Below, in pieces: positions 55,071 to 63,591 of a stretch of DNA of 64,000 bases. The position numbers were made by a program, and so were the translations under genes. The DNA comes from an uncultured Psychrobacter sp. (GTDB lineage Bacteria; Pseudomonadota; Gammaproteobacteria; Pseudomonadales; Moraxellaceae): assembly GCF_947488565.1 (NCBI RefSeq), contig NZ_CANKZC010000001.1, positions 930,001 to 994,000 of the forward strand, read 5' to 3'. The notes under the pieces were generated by a model. That model was not told where the DNA came from. It saw nothing but the letters and a program-made list of their open reading frames with translations, and did not search any database. Each line of letters starts with the position of its first letter. Within the stretch, counting starts at the first letter, position 1.

Positions 55071-56213
55071 ATGCAGCGAAATCATTATCCCATAATCAGC
55101 GAGTTTACTGTGCCCCAAGATACCGAGCGTAAAGACGATTCTCAGACTGACCCATCAAACGATACGCATTTAGCCGATAACAATGCCGATGATACCAATG
55201 ATACAGATGAGCAAAATAACAGTGATATTGAGGACAGTCAGCATCAAAAAAATGAGCAACAAGACAGCGAAACAAAAGCCACTGAAAACCTTAAGGATGA
55301 AGACTTCCCTGAACAAATCAGTGATGAAGACAAAGAAACCATCAAAAAAGTCGCCAGCGATGACAATTTAAGCCAAGCAAAGAGCTACGCCAGTATTTTG
55401 GTTGAGCAGGTCATCCATGCCAAAGAAACGTTTGATCGCTCTTTAGGTTCTTTATTTACCAGTGCTTTTACTGCTGGGCTTGAGATCGGCATTAGCTTTT
55501 TTATAATTTTAGCAGCTTTTTCACTGCTTAGCGGGGTGATGCCCAATCAATATGCAATGGTGCTATCTTCATTGCTATATCCGATAGGTTTTATCATCGT
55601 TGTGATTGGTCAGTCGTTGTTGTTCACTGAGCAAACCTCACTGCTTAGCTTACCTGTGTTAAATAAGATAGAGCCATTACACAAGTTGCTGCGTCTGTGG
55701 GGTATTGTTATCACTGGCAATATCGTTGGCGGCTGTATATTTGCCGCCTTGATGATAGGACTCGGCTTGAATATGCATCTGTTTAGTGTCAGTGATATCG
55801 ATGCTTATGCAGCGCATGTACTAGGGTTTAAATGGTGGGTTATCTTTGGTAGCGCTGTATTGGCAGGCTGGATGATGGGCGTTGCAGCATGGCTTGTCAC
55901 CTCAGCGCGCGATACGATCAGTCGCATTGTACTGGTCACTCTCATCACTGGTAGTATTGGCTTTTTGGGCCTGCATCATAGTATCGTTGGTAATATTGAA
56001 GTGTTTGCCGCTCTTATGTACGGCACAACTGTGAGTATCTTAGGTTACTTGTTGTTTTTGGCTATGGTACTGGCAGGGAATACCGTTGGAGGCGTGGTGT
56101 TTGTGGCAGTACTAAAAAATCGTACGTTCTTATTTGAAGTTGAAAGAGTAAAACAAGAGGCAAGGAATGATAGAAAAAACAGGTTAGCTCGAATGGGGAT
56201 ACGCCGTCGTTAA
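55071..56213 (+). CDS. Formate/nitrite transporter (FNT) family channel with a long acidic N-terminus
   Basis: 380 residues, an inner-membrane pentameric channel for small anions of the FocA/NirC/YfdC family. Six TM helices begin near residue 130. Family landmarks: FTAGLEIGISFFIILAAF, GNIVGGCIFAALMIG, LAGWMMGVAAWL and LAGNTVGGVVFVAVL. The first 120 residues are Asp/Glu/Asn-rich and disordered-looking, ending in an amphipathic helix. It resembles YfdC more than FocA. Substrate unknown. Its stop overlaps that of the convergent YbjQ-like gene inside the palindrome GTTAAC. Confidence 0.85.
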   Translation: MQRNHYPIISEFTVPQDTERKDDSQTDPSNDTHLADNNADDTNDTDEQNNSDIEDSQHQKNEQQDSETKATENLKDEDFPEQISDEDKETIKKVASDDNLSQAKSYASILVEQVIHAKETFDRSLGSLFTSAFTAGLEIGISFFIILAAFSLLSGVMPNQYAMVLSSLLYPIGFIIVVIGQSLLFTEQTSLLSLPVLNKIEPLHKLLRLWGIVITGNIVGGCIFAALMIGLGLNMHLFSVSDIDAYAAHVLGFKWWVIFGSAVLAGWMMGVAAWLVTSARDTISRIVLVTLITGSIGFLGLHHSIVGNIEVFAALMYGTTVSILGYLLFLAMVLAGNTVGGVVFVAVLKNRTFLFEVERVKQEARNDRKNRLARMGIRRR

Positions 56214-56689
56214 CGTGTTTTGGCATCGTCAGTGCTAATGACCGCGGTGCCATAGGCGATCGCTTCAACCATACTACCCAGCTGGTTAATATTACTGACC
56301 TCCAAGCGCAGGCCATAGATGTGATTGTAGCCTTTGGCTTGTGCTTGCGTACGCATACGTACTAAAGCCTCACGGCGAGAGCGGTCTAATAATGTCTCAT
56401 AAGTGGTGAGATTTTTACCAAACAAACTTAAAACCCGCGCGATGACCATTTTAAAATAATCTTGTGCAATAACGACACTACCGAGCACCAGCTCCCCTTC
56501 ACTATTGGCTGTCAGATTGGGGCGATAAAAACGCTCACTAGAGACAATGATATGAGCCAGCTGTTTTTCTGCTATTGTCAACTGCGCTAAATGCTGACGT
56601 TCATGACGCATGCCAAAAAACCACCCGACCACAAATAACAAAACAAATGGCCCATAGTTAATGAGTATTTGAGTCATAGAATCATTCAT
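56210..56689 (-). CDS. Membrane-anchored YbjQ-like (UPF0145) protein
   Basis: 159 residues. A TM helix at about 12-28 is followed by a basic/helical linker and a divergent YbjQ fold from about residue 50: SSERFYRP, YETLLDRSRREALVRMRTQAQ, and a closing VEAIAYGTAVIS. YbjQ proteins form pentameric rings; some bind metals. Role unknown. Together with the next gene it makes a tandem pair, only this one membrane-bound. It overlaps the FNT gene by 4 nt tail-to-tail. Confidence 0.75.
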   Translation of the reverse strand: MNDSMTQILINYGPFVLLFVVGWFFGMRHERQHLAQLTIAEKQLAHIIVSSERFYRPNLTANSEGELVLGSVVIAQDYFKMVIARVLSLFGKNLTTYETLLDRSRREALVRMRTQAQAKGYNHIYGLRLEVSNINQLGSMVEAIAYGTAVISTDDAKTR

Positions 56690-56753
56690 GGCACGTCTCT
56701 TATCTTAAAAGCAAAGGCGAAGTTGCAAGAGTTTTGCAGTTGGTTCACTATCA

Positions 56754-57197
56754 TTAACCAAAAGGATTAAAACGTGGTAACTCATCAGTTGGGGTTTGCG
56801 CGGTGCTTGATGATTCGTTGGACTGATAATCGTTAGAAGGATAATGCGGTGGTTGAGACGACATATTCGGTTGCATACGTATCGCTTTGACAGCTGTACC
56901 ATAGACAAACAACTCTGAGGCTCCTTGTGCAATACTCGATGTCGAAAAACGTAAACCGACGATCGCATCCGCGCCTAAGGCTTCTGCCTTGACTACCATA
57001 CGATCAATCGCTTCTTGACGTGACTCTTCTAGCAGCTCAGTATAAGCTGTCAGCTCGCCGCCAACGATATTTTTAAATCCAGCAAACAAGTCTTTGCCGA
57101 CATGTTTTGAGCGTACCGTACTACCATAAACGACATCTAAGCGTTCAGTGATTTGATAATTGGGTAAGTGCTCAAGATTGGAGAGTTGCATAGCCAT
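56754..57197 (-). CDS. YbjQ-family (UPF0145) protein
   Basis: 147 residues. Canonical YbjQ core at about 15-108: GSTVRSKHVGKDLF, NIVGGELTAYTELLEESRQE, ALGADAIVGLRFSTSSI and YGTAVKAI. A 38-residue Pro/Ser/Gln-rich tail ends in RFNPFG. Pentameric, possibly metal-binding; function unknown. AAGGTAATACC precedes the ATG. It is 64 nt upstream of the membrane-anchored paralog and 28 nt downstream of the UPF0149 gene, so the three may form one transcript. Confidence 0.88.
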   Translation of the reverse strand: MAMQLSNLEHLPNYQITERLDVVYGSTVRSKHVGKDLFAGFKNIVGGELTAYTELLEESRQEAIDRMVVKAEALGADAIVGLRFSTSSIAQGASELFVYGTAVKAIRMQPNMSSQPPHYPSNDYQSNESSSTAQTPTDELPRFNPFG

Positions 57198-57225
57198 GGT
57201 ATTACCTTAGCAGTGACTTATAAAA

Positions 57226-57783
57226 TTAATCATTAGTATGGAACAATAAAAACAACTCGGTTAAGTTACCTTCAATACTGTTTACCATCTGTATTATTTT
57301 GTCTTGGTCAGCGCGCATGTCGGCAAGCTCGGGATCTTCATCATCGATACCGCTTAGCACGATCATAGGTAGGGTTAATACGGCAACATCCTCAGCTGTA
57401 TCTTCATCTTCAAACCAATTACTGGCTTCATCACCATACATGGCATCTACAAACCCAATCGACCATGCCACGATATCTGACTCATCTGAAAAGTCGACGG
57501 CGACTTCCTCATTGCCCGCATCTTCACCAAAAGGCAGCTCGATAGGTGTCTCGTTTTTTAGCTCAGCCATGATAGAGTCGCGCCAGCGACGTATACCATC
57601 GACGACGTTATCTGGCACTTCACTGACGTGTCCTTCAAACAACGCATCTATCCAGTTTGGTAGTGGACGTCCTATTACGGTAGCAGTCAAGAAACCATGA
57701 GTGGCGACACTGTCGAGCACAAACTGGCTTTCTTGGTTGTCTAAAAAGTCTAACAGCTCATCAAAGCTTAATTGATTACTCAT
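57226..57783 (-). CDS. UPF0149/YecA-family protein
   Basis: 185 residues from ATG 57783, which aligns with the family start (MSNQLSFDELLDFLD) and follows AAGGA; the frame extends 14 codons upstream without support. Acidic helical protein with the family pattern SVATHGFLTATVIGRPLPNW and an AWSIGFVDAM helix. It lacks the C-terminal SEC-C zinc motif found in YecA. Function unknown. First of three minus-strand genes with the YbjQ pair. Confidence 0.82.
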   Translation of the reverse strand: MSNQLSFDELLDFLDNQESQFVLDSVATHGFLTATVIGRPLPNWIDALFEGHVSEVPDNVVDGIRRWRDSIMAELKNETPIELPFGEDAGNEEVAVDFSDESDIVAWSIGFVDAMYGDEASNWFEDEDTAEDVAVLTLPMIVLSGIDDEDPELADMRADQDKIIQMVNSIEGNLTELFLLFHTND

Positions 57784-58070
57784 GGAATACTTATCCTTGA
57801 ATCGGTCATTGAAGTGACAACGCACATAAAAAATTGAATTATCTCTAATGAGGGATAATCGACCTGACGATTGATCAGCACACTACTTGCAAAAGACTGT
57901 GCTACTAAAGACCCTATTGGCTTTTATGAATAACAGTCATAACAGTCAGTAAAATAGGTTCAGCTTAACACGGTTAGCTGTCGATAAATTGTTACGCTTA
58001 CTATGTAGCCTCGTTAATGATTTTTGCTTTCTGCTTATTGATTGATCTATAGTCCAAGGTCTAAAAATGC

Positions 58071-58313
58071 TTAAAGGTCATCATCATCCCAATCATCATC
58101 AAAGTCATCGTCGTCATCATCACCTAGATCATCTAGCTCGTCTTTTAGTGCTTTGGCCAGACGCTTTTCTTCTAATAAATTATCAATCAAACGACGTTTT
58201 TCAAGGCTACTTAGACGAGTGCGAACACTGGTCTCTGCTTCTTCGACCATCTTTGCATCATCGTCATCGGCAAATTCGCCATCAAAATCATCATCGATAT
58301 CAGTATCACTCAT
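58071..58313 (-). CDS. Small highly acidic protein (PA3496-like)
   Basis: 80 residues; both ends are almost pure Asp (FDGEFADDDD and DDLGDDDDDDFDDDWDDDDL), and the centre is a charged amphipathic helix RTRLSSLEKRRLIDNLLEEKRLAKALKDEL (given here only as a pattern around residues 30-60). It resembles the small PA3496-type proteins of gammaproteobacteria, but I am not certain. TAGGAG lies 7 nt before the ATG, which supports expression. Confidence 0.7.
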   Translation of the reverse strand: MSDTDIDDDFDGEFADDDDAKMVEEAETSVRTRLSSLEKRRLIDNLLEEKRLAKALKDELDDLGDDDDDDFDDDWDDDDL

Positions 58314-58490
58314 GACAAACTCCTATTATTTGGGCAATAAATTCAAAACACATCGATATACTTATGCCTTATAAAGTTTCGCTCGCCTCTTGTCAATCCT
58401 TTTTACGCCTATTGCTGATTATAAAGGAACATCTTTGATTACGAGTTGGTTTAATTTATCTTTTATTGATAAACAGTAGTCTATTAAAAG

Positions 58491-60005
58491 CTAATTGGTA
58501 ACGCTTTGCTCTTCTTCTTCGACACCTGACATTAACACTGCATTACGGACAGTCGCCAACCGTTGTATCATGGCATCATTACCACCATCAAAGACCGCAC
58601 ATTCACGCTCATATACCGTTGTTGGACGCTTTAAGCTTTGTACCTGAACATGACTACCGATTTGTTTGAGTCCAGCATTGGGTAATAGAATCAGCATTTG
58701 TTCCTTTCTACCAACGCTATTGAGTAGCTGTCTCATTGCTTGTGCTTGGTCTTCGTCACTGACACCCACTTTAGCTGGCAACGCAAATCTTGACAGCTCA
58801 ATATGCTTTTCATGAATGATTTTATTGAGCATTAAATACAGCTTCCCTAGCATAACGCCAGCTAGAGCAGCTTTTGCATGACTGTTATCAGCTTTAAGTA
58901 TTGCACATGCTCCACTTTCATCAAAATGTGGCTCATTCACCGCACTGACGCCAAGCAGTAGTGGCTGCTTGAGTAGCTCTGTCATTGCTTGATTTAATAA
59001 CTGCGTGCATAATGCCAAATAAGGCATTCTCATCTCAGGAGCAAGGCGCTCTAGCATATTGTATTCATCGTGAAACATAATCTGCACACTGACTGTATCA
59101 AAAGTGCGTGTCGCAGACAGCTTTGATGAGCTGCTGGTAAATTTATGAGTGTGACTACTGTCGACGCCTGCGCTAGTCTGCATATCATCTGTATGCTGAA
59201 CTGTGCTGTCAGCGTTGTTTGACTGTCCGCCTTGCGCGGCGTCAGTTGATGTATTCGAGCTTGTTTGCTGATCAGCGGTATTGGCTTGCTGCGACTTTAG
59301 ATACGCGTTGAGCTCATTATGGATGCCAGCGGTGTTCACTTTGCCAGTTTTACCCATCTCATGATTACTTGTATCAGCAGTATGATGAATCTCATCGCCC
59401 ATGGCATCTCTTTTTTCAGCATAATTTTCATTAGGCGCACGCCCATAGCTCAATTGACCAGATTGAATATATTGTTCGCGGTGCAAATCTTGAATATCTC
59501 GGCTCAATGCATTGATTTGCTCTTTGGTTGGACGAGCCACATAACCATACAGCAGCCACAAGAAAAGATGCAATACCAGCGAGCCGATGACAAATGGCCA
59601 TTGCATCGCGATAATCTCACCCTTACTGATGTCTTTTAGGGTCAACGCGACACTACCAATAACGGCATCACCTTTGGTTGCCATCTGGCTGATGGTATCG
59701 CCTTGCTGCATCGGAGCATTGCCGACTGGCACTAAAATCTCATCATTGCTGTCTTTAATAACGATGCGCGCCACGTCCTGCTCGCTAGTATAGCGATTGG
59801 CGATGACACTTAAGCTTACGCGGTCTTCGTTTTCTAAAGACAAACGCGCCTCATCGATCAGCTGGGCGACCATTTGCTCACCCTTTTGCTCACGACTGGT
59901 CGTCAGCTGCTGATCGGTGCTGATGACCAGCAGTAAAGTCTGCAAACAAAAACTGACTAGAATGATAATGGCAAACAACCCTTGCCGCGGCGCTAAATAC
60001 GTCAT
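58491..60005 (-). CDS. YtjB/Smp-like membrane protein divergent from serB
   Basis: 504 residues. TM1 at about 9-29, a periplasmic region of about 100 residues (YTSEQDVARIVIKDSNDEILV), TM2 at about 137-158, then a cytoplasmic part with a Gln/Ser/Thr/Asp-rich linker (about 195-300) and a folded domain from about 305 to the end. In E. coli and Pseudomonas an Smp/YtjB-type membrane protein is likewise divergent from serB; the two-helix start fits, but the large cytoplasmic domain goes beyond the family. Function unknown. No HAMP or catalytic motif is recognised. Confidence 0.65.
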   Translation of the reverse strand: MTYLAPRQGLFAIIILVSFCLQTLLLVISTDQQLTTSREQKGEQMVAQLIDEARLSLENEDRVSLSVIANRYTSEQDVARIVIKDSNDEILVPVGNAPMQQGDTISQMATKGDAVIGSVALTLKDISKGEIIAMQWPFVIGSLVLHLFLWLLYGYVARPTKEQINALSRDIQDLHREQYIQSGQLSYGRAPNENYAEKRDAMGDEIHHTADTSNHEMGKTGKVNTAGIHNELNAYLKSQQANTADQQTSSNTSTDAAQGGQSNNADSTVQHTDDMQTSAGVDSSHTHKFTSSSSKLSATRTFDTVSVQIMFHDEYNMLERLAPEMRMPYLALCTQLLNQAMTELLKQPLLLGVSAVNEPHFDESGACAILKADNSHAKAALAGVMLGKLYLMLNKIIHEKHIELSRFALPAKVGVSDEDQAQAMRQLLNSVGRKEQMLILLPNAGLKQIGSHVQVQSLKRPTTVYERECAVFDGGNDAMIQRLATVRNAVLMSGVEEEEQSVTN

Positions 60006-60352
60006 GATATGTTAAACTTTTTTGAATGGAAGAAGTTAAAAAAACGAGACTGTTGCTCATTTTTTGGAAAAGTATGCTACTAATCATTTTAACTCAAACG
60101 AGTCTTATTTAATCGCACTACCGACTATCATACAAGCAGTCGACCAACTGGTATTGTCTATAATATCACCATAATGGTCATCATAGGTTTATCTATCAGT
60201 ATACATTTAATCATTTATGACATTCGGTCAATATACTCAAGATAATGGCATTATTATTCAACTGTTATACTTTGTGCGTCATGTATAGGCGATACACGGT
60301 AAAACTGTTATTATTCCTAATCTTAACTGCGCACACAAGGGACAATTGAGAC
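60006..60352. promoter_or_regulatory. Divergent promoter region between the YtjB-like gene and serB
   Basis: 347 nt, AT-rich. A TATACT box near 60266-60271 could serve serB, but no matching -35 is evident. No hairpin or gene is seen. AAGGGAC (60339-60345) is the serB ribosome site. Confidence 0.3.
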
Positions 60353-61570
60353 ATGCCAAAAAATACGCCTTACTCGTTACCAAAAGACAGCAAAGCATGG
60401 CAACAAGCTGTAGATTCTGTCGCGTCACTATTGCCTGACGATACCAATCTGCTAGACTTCGATACGCTCCAATCTCTCCCTGTATTTGCCCTTATTGTCG
60501 TACTGCCTGCACATATACACGCACTTGATATTCATCAATATGTACAGTCTTGGGTCGATGAGCAGCCAAGCTGGCATTTGGTAACAGTGGCAGAAGATAC
60601 GGAGGCAAGCTTTGTAGATATTACTATTTCTAAAGCTGCTGCTGACACTGATTCTGTCTTTGGCATCGACGATGATACCAAACAGCCGTTTGTTCCCGCT
60701 CAAGTATTTCGTTATTTATTGGTTCCTGTCACTGATACGCTCATGCATCCTGGCAAAAAAACAGCCGCCGCTCACATCATTGATGATCAGCTGACGACTC
60801 GTTTGCGTCACGACTTGGCAGAGAACTATCTAGCAAAAGAGGATAGTGGTGTCCAAAATCTGGGCATTGACAGCATGAATGTAGTCGACTGCCACATCTT
60901 ATCTATTGGTCATATGCTACGTACGCATAAGCTTATCTGCTTTGATATGGACTCAACCTTGATCGAACAAGAAGTCATTGTTGAGCTGGCAAAGACTGCT
61001 GGTATTGGTGAGCAAGTAGAAACCATCACAGAAGCCGCTATGCGTGGTGAAATTGATTTTGATGAATCCTTTGTGCAGCGCGTCTCATTACTAGAAGGCA
61101 TCTCTACTACAGTATTGGATGATATTTGTGCGCGGCTGACTTTATCGACAGGTGCTCGTACCACTATCAGTGCTTTTAAAGCACTGGGCTACCACACGGT
61201 ACTGCTCTCTGGTGGTTTTACTTATTTTGCCCGTTATGTCGCTGAACAATTAGGGATTGACGAAGTCCATGCCAATAACTTAGATATTGAAGAAGGCGAA
61301 GTGACGGGGCATGTGCAGATGCCTATCATCAATGGTGCCAAAAAAGCGTCTATTGTTGCGCATATTGCTGAGCGTATGGGCATAGAGATGTCACAAGTGG
61401 TCTGCGTTGGTGATGGCGCAAACGACTTACCCATGATGGCCAATGCCGATTTGGGTGTTGCTTATCATGCAAAACCTATTGTCCAAGCCCGTGCTGATGC
61501 AGCGGTAAACGTCACAGGTCTTGAAGGCGTACTCTATGCACTTGGGTATCCTGCACTCCTCTCAAACTAG
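60353..61570 (+). CDS. serB: Phosphoserine phosphatase SerB
   Basis: Last step of serine synthesis: hydrolyses O-phospho-L-serine. 405 residues. The N-terminal 185 residues fit an ACT-like regulatory part, longer than in E. coli SerB (322 total). The HAD core has the nucleophile D198 and acid/base D200 (CFDMDSTLIE), motif II Ser in LLSGGFTYF, a Lys in GAKKASIV and motif III VGDGANDLPMM. The substrate-specific cap segment AAMRGEIDFDESFVQRV is intact. It precedes the DUF368 gene by 42 nt and may share its transcript. Confidence 0.95.
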   Translation: MPKNTPYSLPKDSKAWQQAVDSVASLLPDDTNLLDFDTLQSLPVFALIVVLPAHIHALDIHQYVQSWVDEQPSWHLVTVAEDTEASFVDITISKAAADTDSVFGIDDDTKQPFVPAQVFRYLLVPVTDTLMHPGKKTAAAHIIDDQLTTRLRHDLAENYLAKEDSGVQNLGIDSMNVVDCHILSIGHMLRTHKLICFDMDSTLIEQEVIVELAKTAGIGEQVETITEAAMRGEIDFDESFVQRVSLLEGISTTVLDDICARLTLSTGARTTISAFKALGYHTVLLSGGFTYFARYVAEQLGIDEVHANNLDIEEGEVTGHVQMPIINGAKKASIVAHIAERMGIEMSQVVCVGDGANDLPMMANADLGVAYHAKPIVQARADAAVNVTGLEGVLYALGYPALLSN

Positions 61571-61612
61571 TAGCCGATCAACACTTATTTTTATTTTTAG
61601 AAAGGAATGTCC

Positions 61613-62653
61613 ATGACGGCATCACAAACTCCGCGGCCAGACACGCCGTCATCAAGCGCGAAGACTGATGCAGCGCCATCATCAGATCTGTCAGTCACCT
61701 CATCTGCCAACCTATCCGGTGCAGACAATCCAAAGCAGTTGGCGGCGGTCTACATTAAAGGTATGGCAATGGGCGCAGCTGATATCGTACCTGGTGTATC
61801 GGGCGGTACTATCGCTCTGATTGCAGGTATCTATGAGCGCCTAATTAATGCGCTGGGTAGTATTGGCCCAAGCCTTTGGCAAGTATTTCGTCAGCATGGC
61901 GGTATCAAAGGTTTACTTGCCGTCTGGCGACAAGTCGATGCGACATTTTTGCTATTTTTGCTATTAGGTATTGCCACAAGCTTTGCCACTTTAGCAGGTC
62001 TAATCAAGCATTTACTGGACAATCAGCCTCTGCTTATCTGGTCGTTCTTCTTTGGTTTAGTAATTGCGACCGTCGTTATTTTATTGAGTGAAATAAAACG
62101 GTGGAATGCGGCACGGGCGGGGTTATTTGTCATTGGTATTGTGACAGCGGTTGTGATCAGTAACTTACCCCTGCTCGCTACGGCACCAAGCTTACCGTAT
62201 CTATTCCTTGCAGGTGCAATTGCCATTTGTGCGATGATACTTCCTGGTATTTCAGGGTCATTTATCTTGTTGCTGATGGGCGCTTACGATACGGTATTGG
62301 AAGCCGTCCATACGTTTAATCTGACGGTTATTATCACCTTAATGGCAGGAATGGCCACTGGGCTACTCATCTTCACGCGTGTGCTTAAATGGTTATTGTC
62401 GCGATATTATCAAGGAACATTAGCCCTGCTTACCGGCTTTATTGCTGGTTCACTGGTCAAGGTGTGGCCATGGAAAGTAGATGCTTTAGGTACTTTAAAT
62501 AATGAGGCGATCAATAACGTTGCCCCGTGGCAATATCCTGCGGGCGCACACTGGCTGACGACATTAGGACTGATGTTACTTGGGGCAATATTGGTATCAG
62601 CACTGTCGTGGTGGGGCAATCGTACCAAGCGCGTACAACCGATTAAGCAATAA
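61613..62653 (+). CDS. DUF368 membrane protein, candidate undecaprenyl-phosphate translocase
   Basis: 346 residues from ATG 61613, preceded by AAAGGA at 6 nt; an in-frame ATG at 61607 overlaps that ribosome site and is less likely. A 45-residue Ser/Thr/Ala-rich start precedes eight to nine TM helices. The signature KGMAMGAADIVPGVSGGTIA and its internal repeat AICAMILPGISGSFILLLMG define DUF368. Members of this family (PopT) were reported to recycle undecaprenyl phosphate across the membrane for cell-wall synthesis; the assignment here follows from family. A terminator follows. Confidence 0.87.
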   Translation: MTASQTPRPDTPSSSAKTDAAPSSDLSVTSSANLSGADNPKQLAAVYIKGMAMGAADIVPGVSGGTIALIAGIYERLINALGSIGPSLWQVFRQHGGIKGLLAVWRQVDATFLLFLLLGIATSFATLAGLIKHLLDNQPLLIWSFFFGLVIATVVILLSEIKRWNAARAGLFVIGIVTAVVISNLPLLATAPSLPYLFLAGAIAICAMILPGISGSFILLLMGAYDTVLEAVHTFNLTVIITLMAGMATGLLIFTRVLKWLLSRYYQGTLALLTGFIAGSLVKVWPWKVDALGTLNNEAINNVAPWQYPAGAHWLTTLGLMLLGAILVSALSWWGNRTKRVQPIKQ

Positions 62654-62696
62654 TCCCAACCATTTAATATGGCTTGATTTTTTATAATACTTTACT

Positions 62697-62728
62697 GTAA
62701 GCGCCTAATCATAAGGCGCTTACTTTTT
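62697..62728 (+). terminator. Terminator after the DUF368 gene
   Basis: Perfect 10-bp stem GTAAGCGCCT (62697-62706) / AGGCGCTTAC (62714-62723), 7-nt loop, then T5. Confidence 0.92.
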
Positions 62729-62872
62729 ATATTAAACCTTCTTAGTCTATAAAACAGCCACCATAAATCAGACGACAACCGTTGTCGTAAAGTCGCCTCT
62801 ACCCCATTCAGCTTTTTACGGTAAACCAGCATAATAGTCTTATTGAAATTCACCTTATGAATAGCGAGATGA

Positions 62873-63262
62873 ATGATGTTTTTGACTATATTTTCGGTTG
62901 CTGGTATAGATACGTTAGACGGTAGTGCGCTACTTGGCTATGGTCTATTGGCAAGCTTTATTATAGCGATTGCTTTAACTTCGCAGCGTTGGCTATTATG
63001 GTATGTGCTCGGTGGTATGATATATTGGCTAAGTGTTGAGATGTTACATAGCGCGTTGATGAGTGGTTTTGGCTTATCTGATTGGCATAGTTATGTTGCA
63101 GCATTTGGTATCAGTTGGCTGCCACTAGCTGGTTGGGTGTTATATCGCGCGCTACGTTATGATGATGTGAGCCGTACCGTGCAGCAAGAGCGTGAACGAG
63201 CTGCTGCACGCTACGTTGAACATACGCCGATCTATGATGATCACTATCAGCCGCGTTTTTAG
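62873..63262 (+). CDS. Small three-helix membrane protein of unknown function
   Basis: 129 residues with three to four hydrophobic helices (about 1-12, 20-38, 40-60, 72-92) and a basic, Tyr-rich cytoplasmic tail (RTVQQERERAAARYVEHTP). I do not recognise a family. Two successive ATG codons (62873, 62876) follow GCGAGATG. It lies between two strong terminators, so it is a single-gene unit. Confidence 0.6.
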   Translation: MMFLTIFSVAGIDTLDGSALLGYGLLASFIIAIALTSQRWLLWYVLGGMIYWLSVEMLHSALMSGFGLSDWHSYVAAFGISWLPLAGWVLYRALRYDDVSRTVQQERERAAARYVEHTPIYDDHYQPRF

Positions 63263-63298
63263 TAGTGCCTTTTGAGATATATGACTTATTTTAATCAT

Positions 63299-63323
63299 TG
63301 CGCCCAATATAGGCGCATTTTTT
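63299..63323 (+). terminator. Terminator after the small membrane gene
   Basis: TGCGCC (63299-63304) / GGCGCA (63312-63317), 7-nt loop, then six T. Confidence 0.85.
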
Positions 63324-63389
63324 AGCGCGACTGTTTTTAATATAAGCAACTTTGTCTGTCAATATGGTATGTACCAACTTGTTCATTAA

Positions 63390-63536
63390 TAAAGTTACTT
63401 TTGATTCAAGGTATTGTTACACGATATCTAATGCCTTCTACGCAACTACTAAAGTATTAAGGGTAGAAGATAGTTTATACTCTACCTACAAATTGTAGTA
63501 CAAACCAATATAAAGCTACTTTATAAAGTTACTTTT
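63390..63536. promoter_or_regulatory. Three AAAGTTACTTT-like sites upstream of the SCP2 gene
   Basis: TAAAGTTACTTTT at 63390-63402 and 63524-63536, and TAAAGCTACTTTA at 63511-63523. The last two are directly adjacent, and each unit is near-palindromic (AAAGT-N-ACTTT). They lie 56-200 nt before the start, with a TATACT box at 63568-63573 lacking a good -35. This looks like a regulator-binding array; the rest of 63263-63591 has no gene. Confidence 0.5.
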
Positions 63537-63591
63537 ATTGTAATCCTACATTTTTTACACTTATTGTTATACTTATTTTAGGAGACTGACT

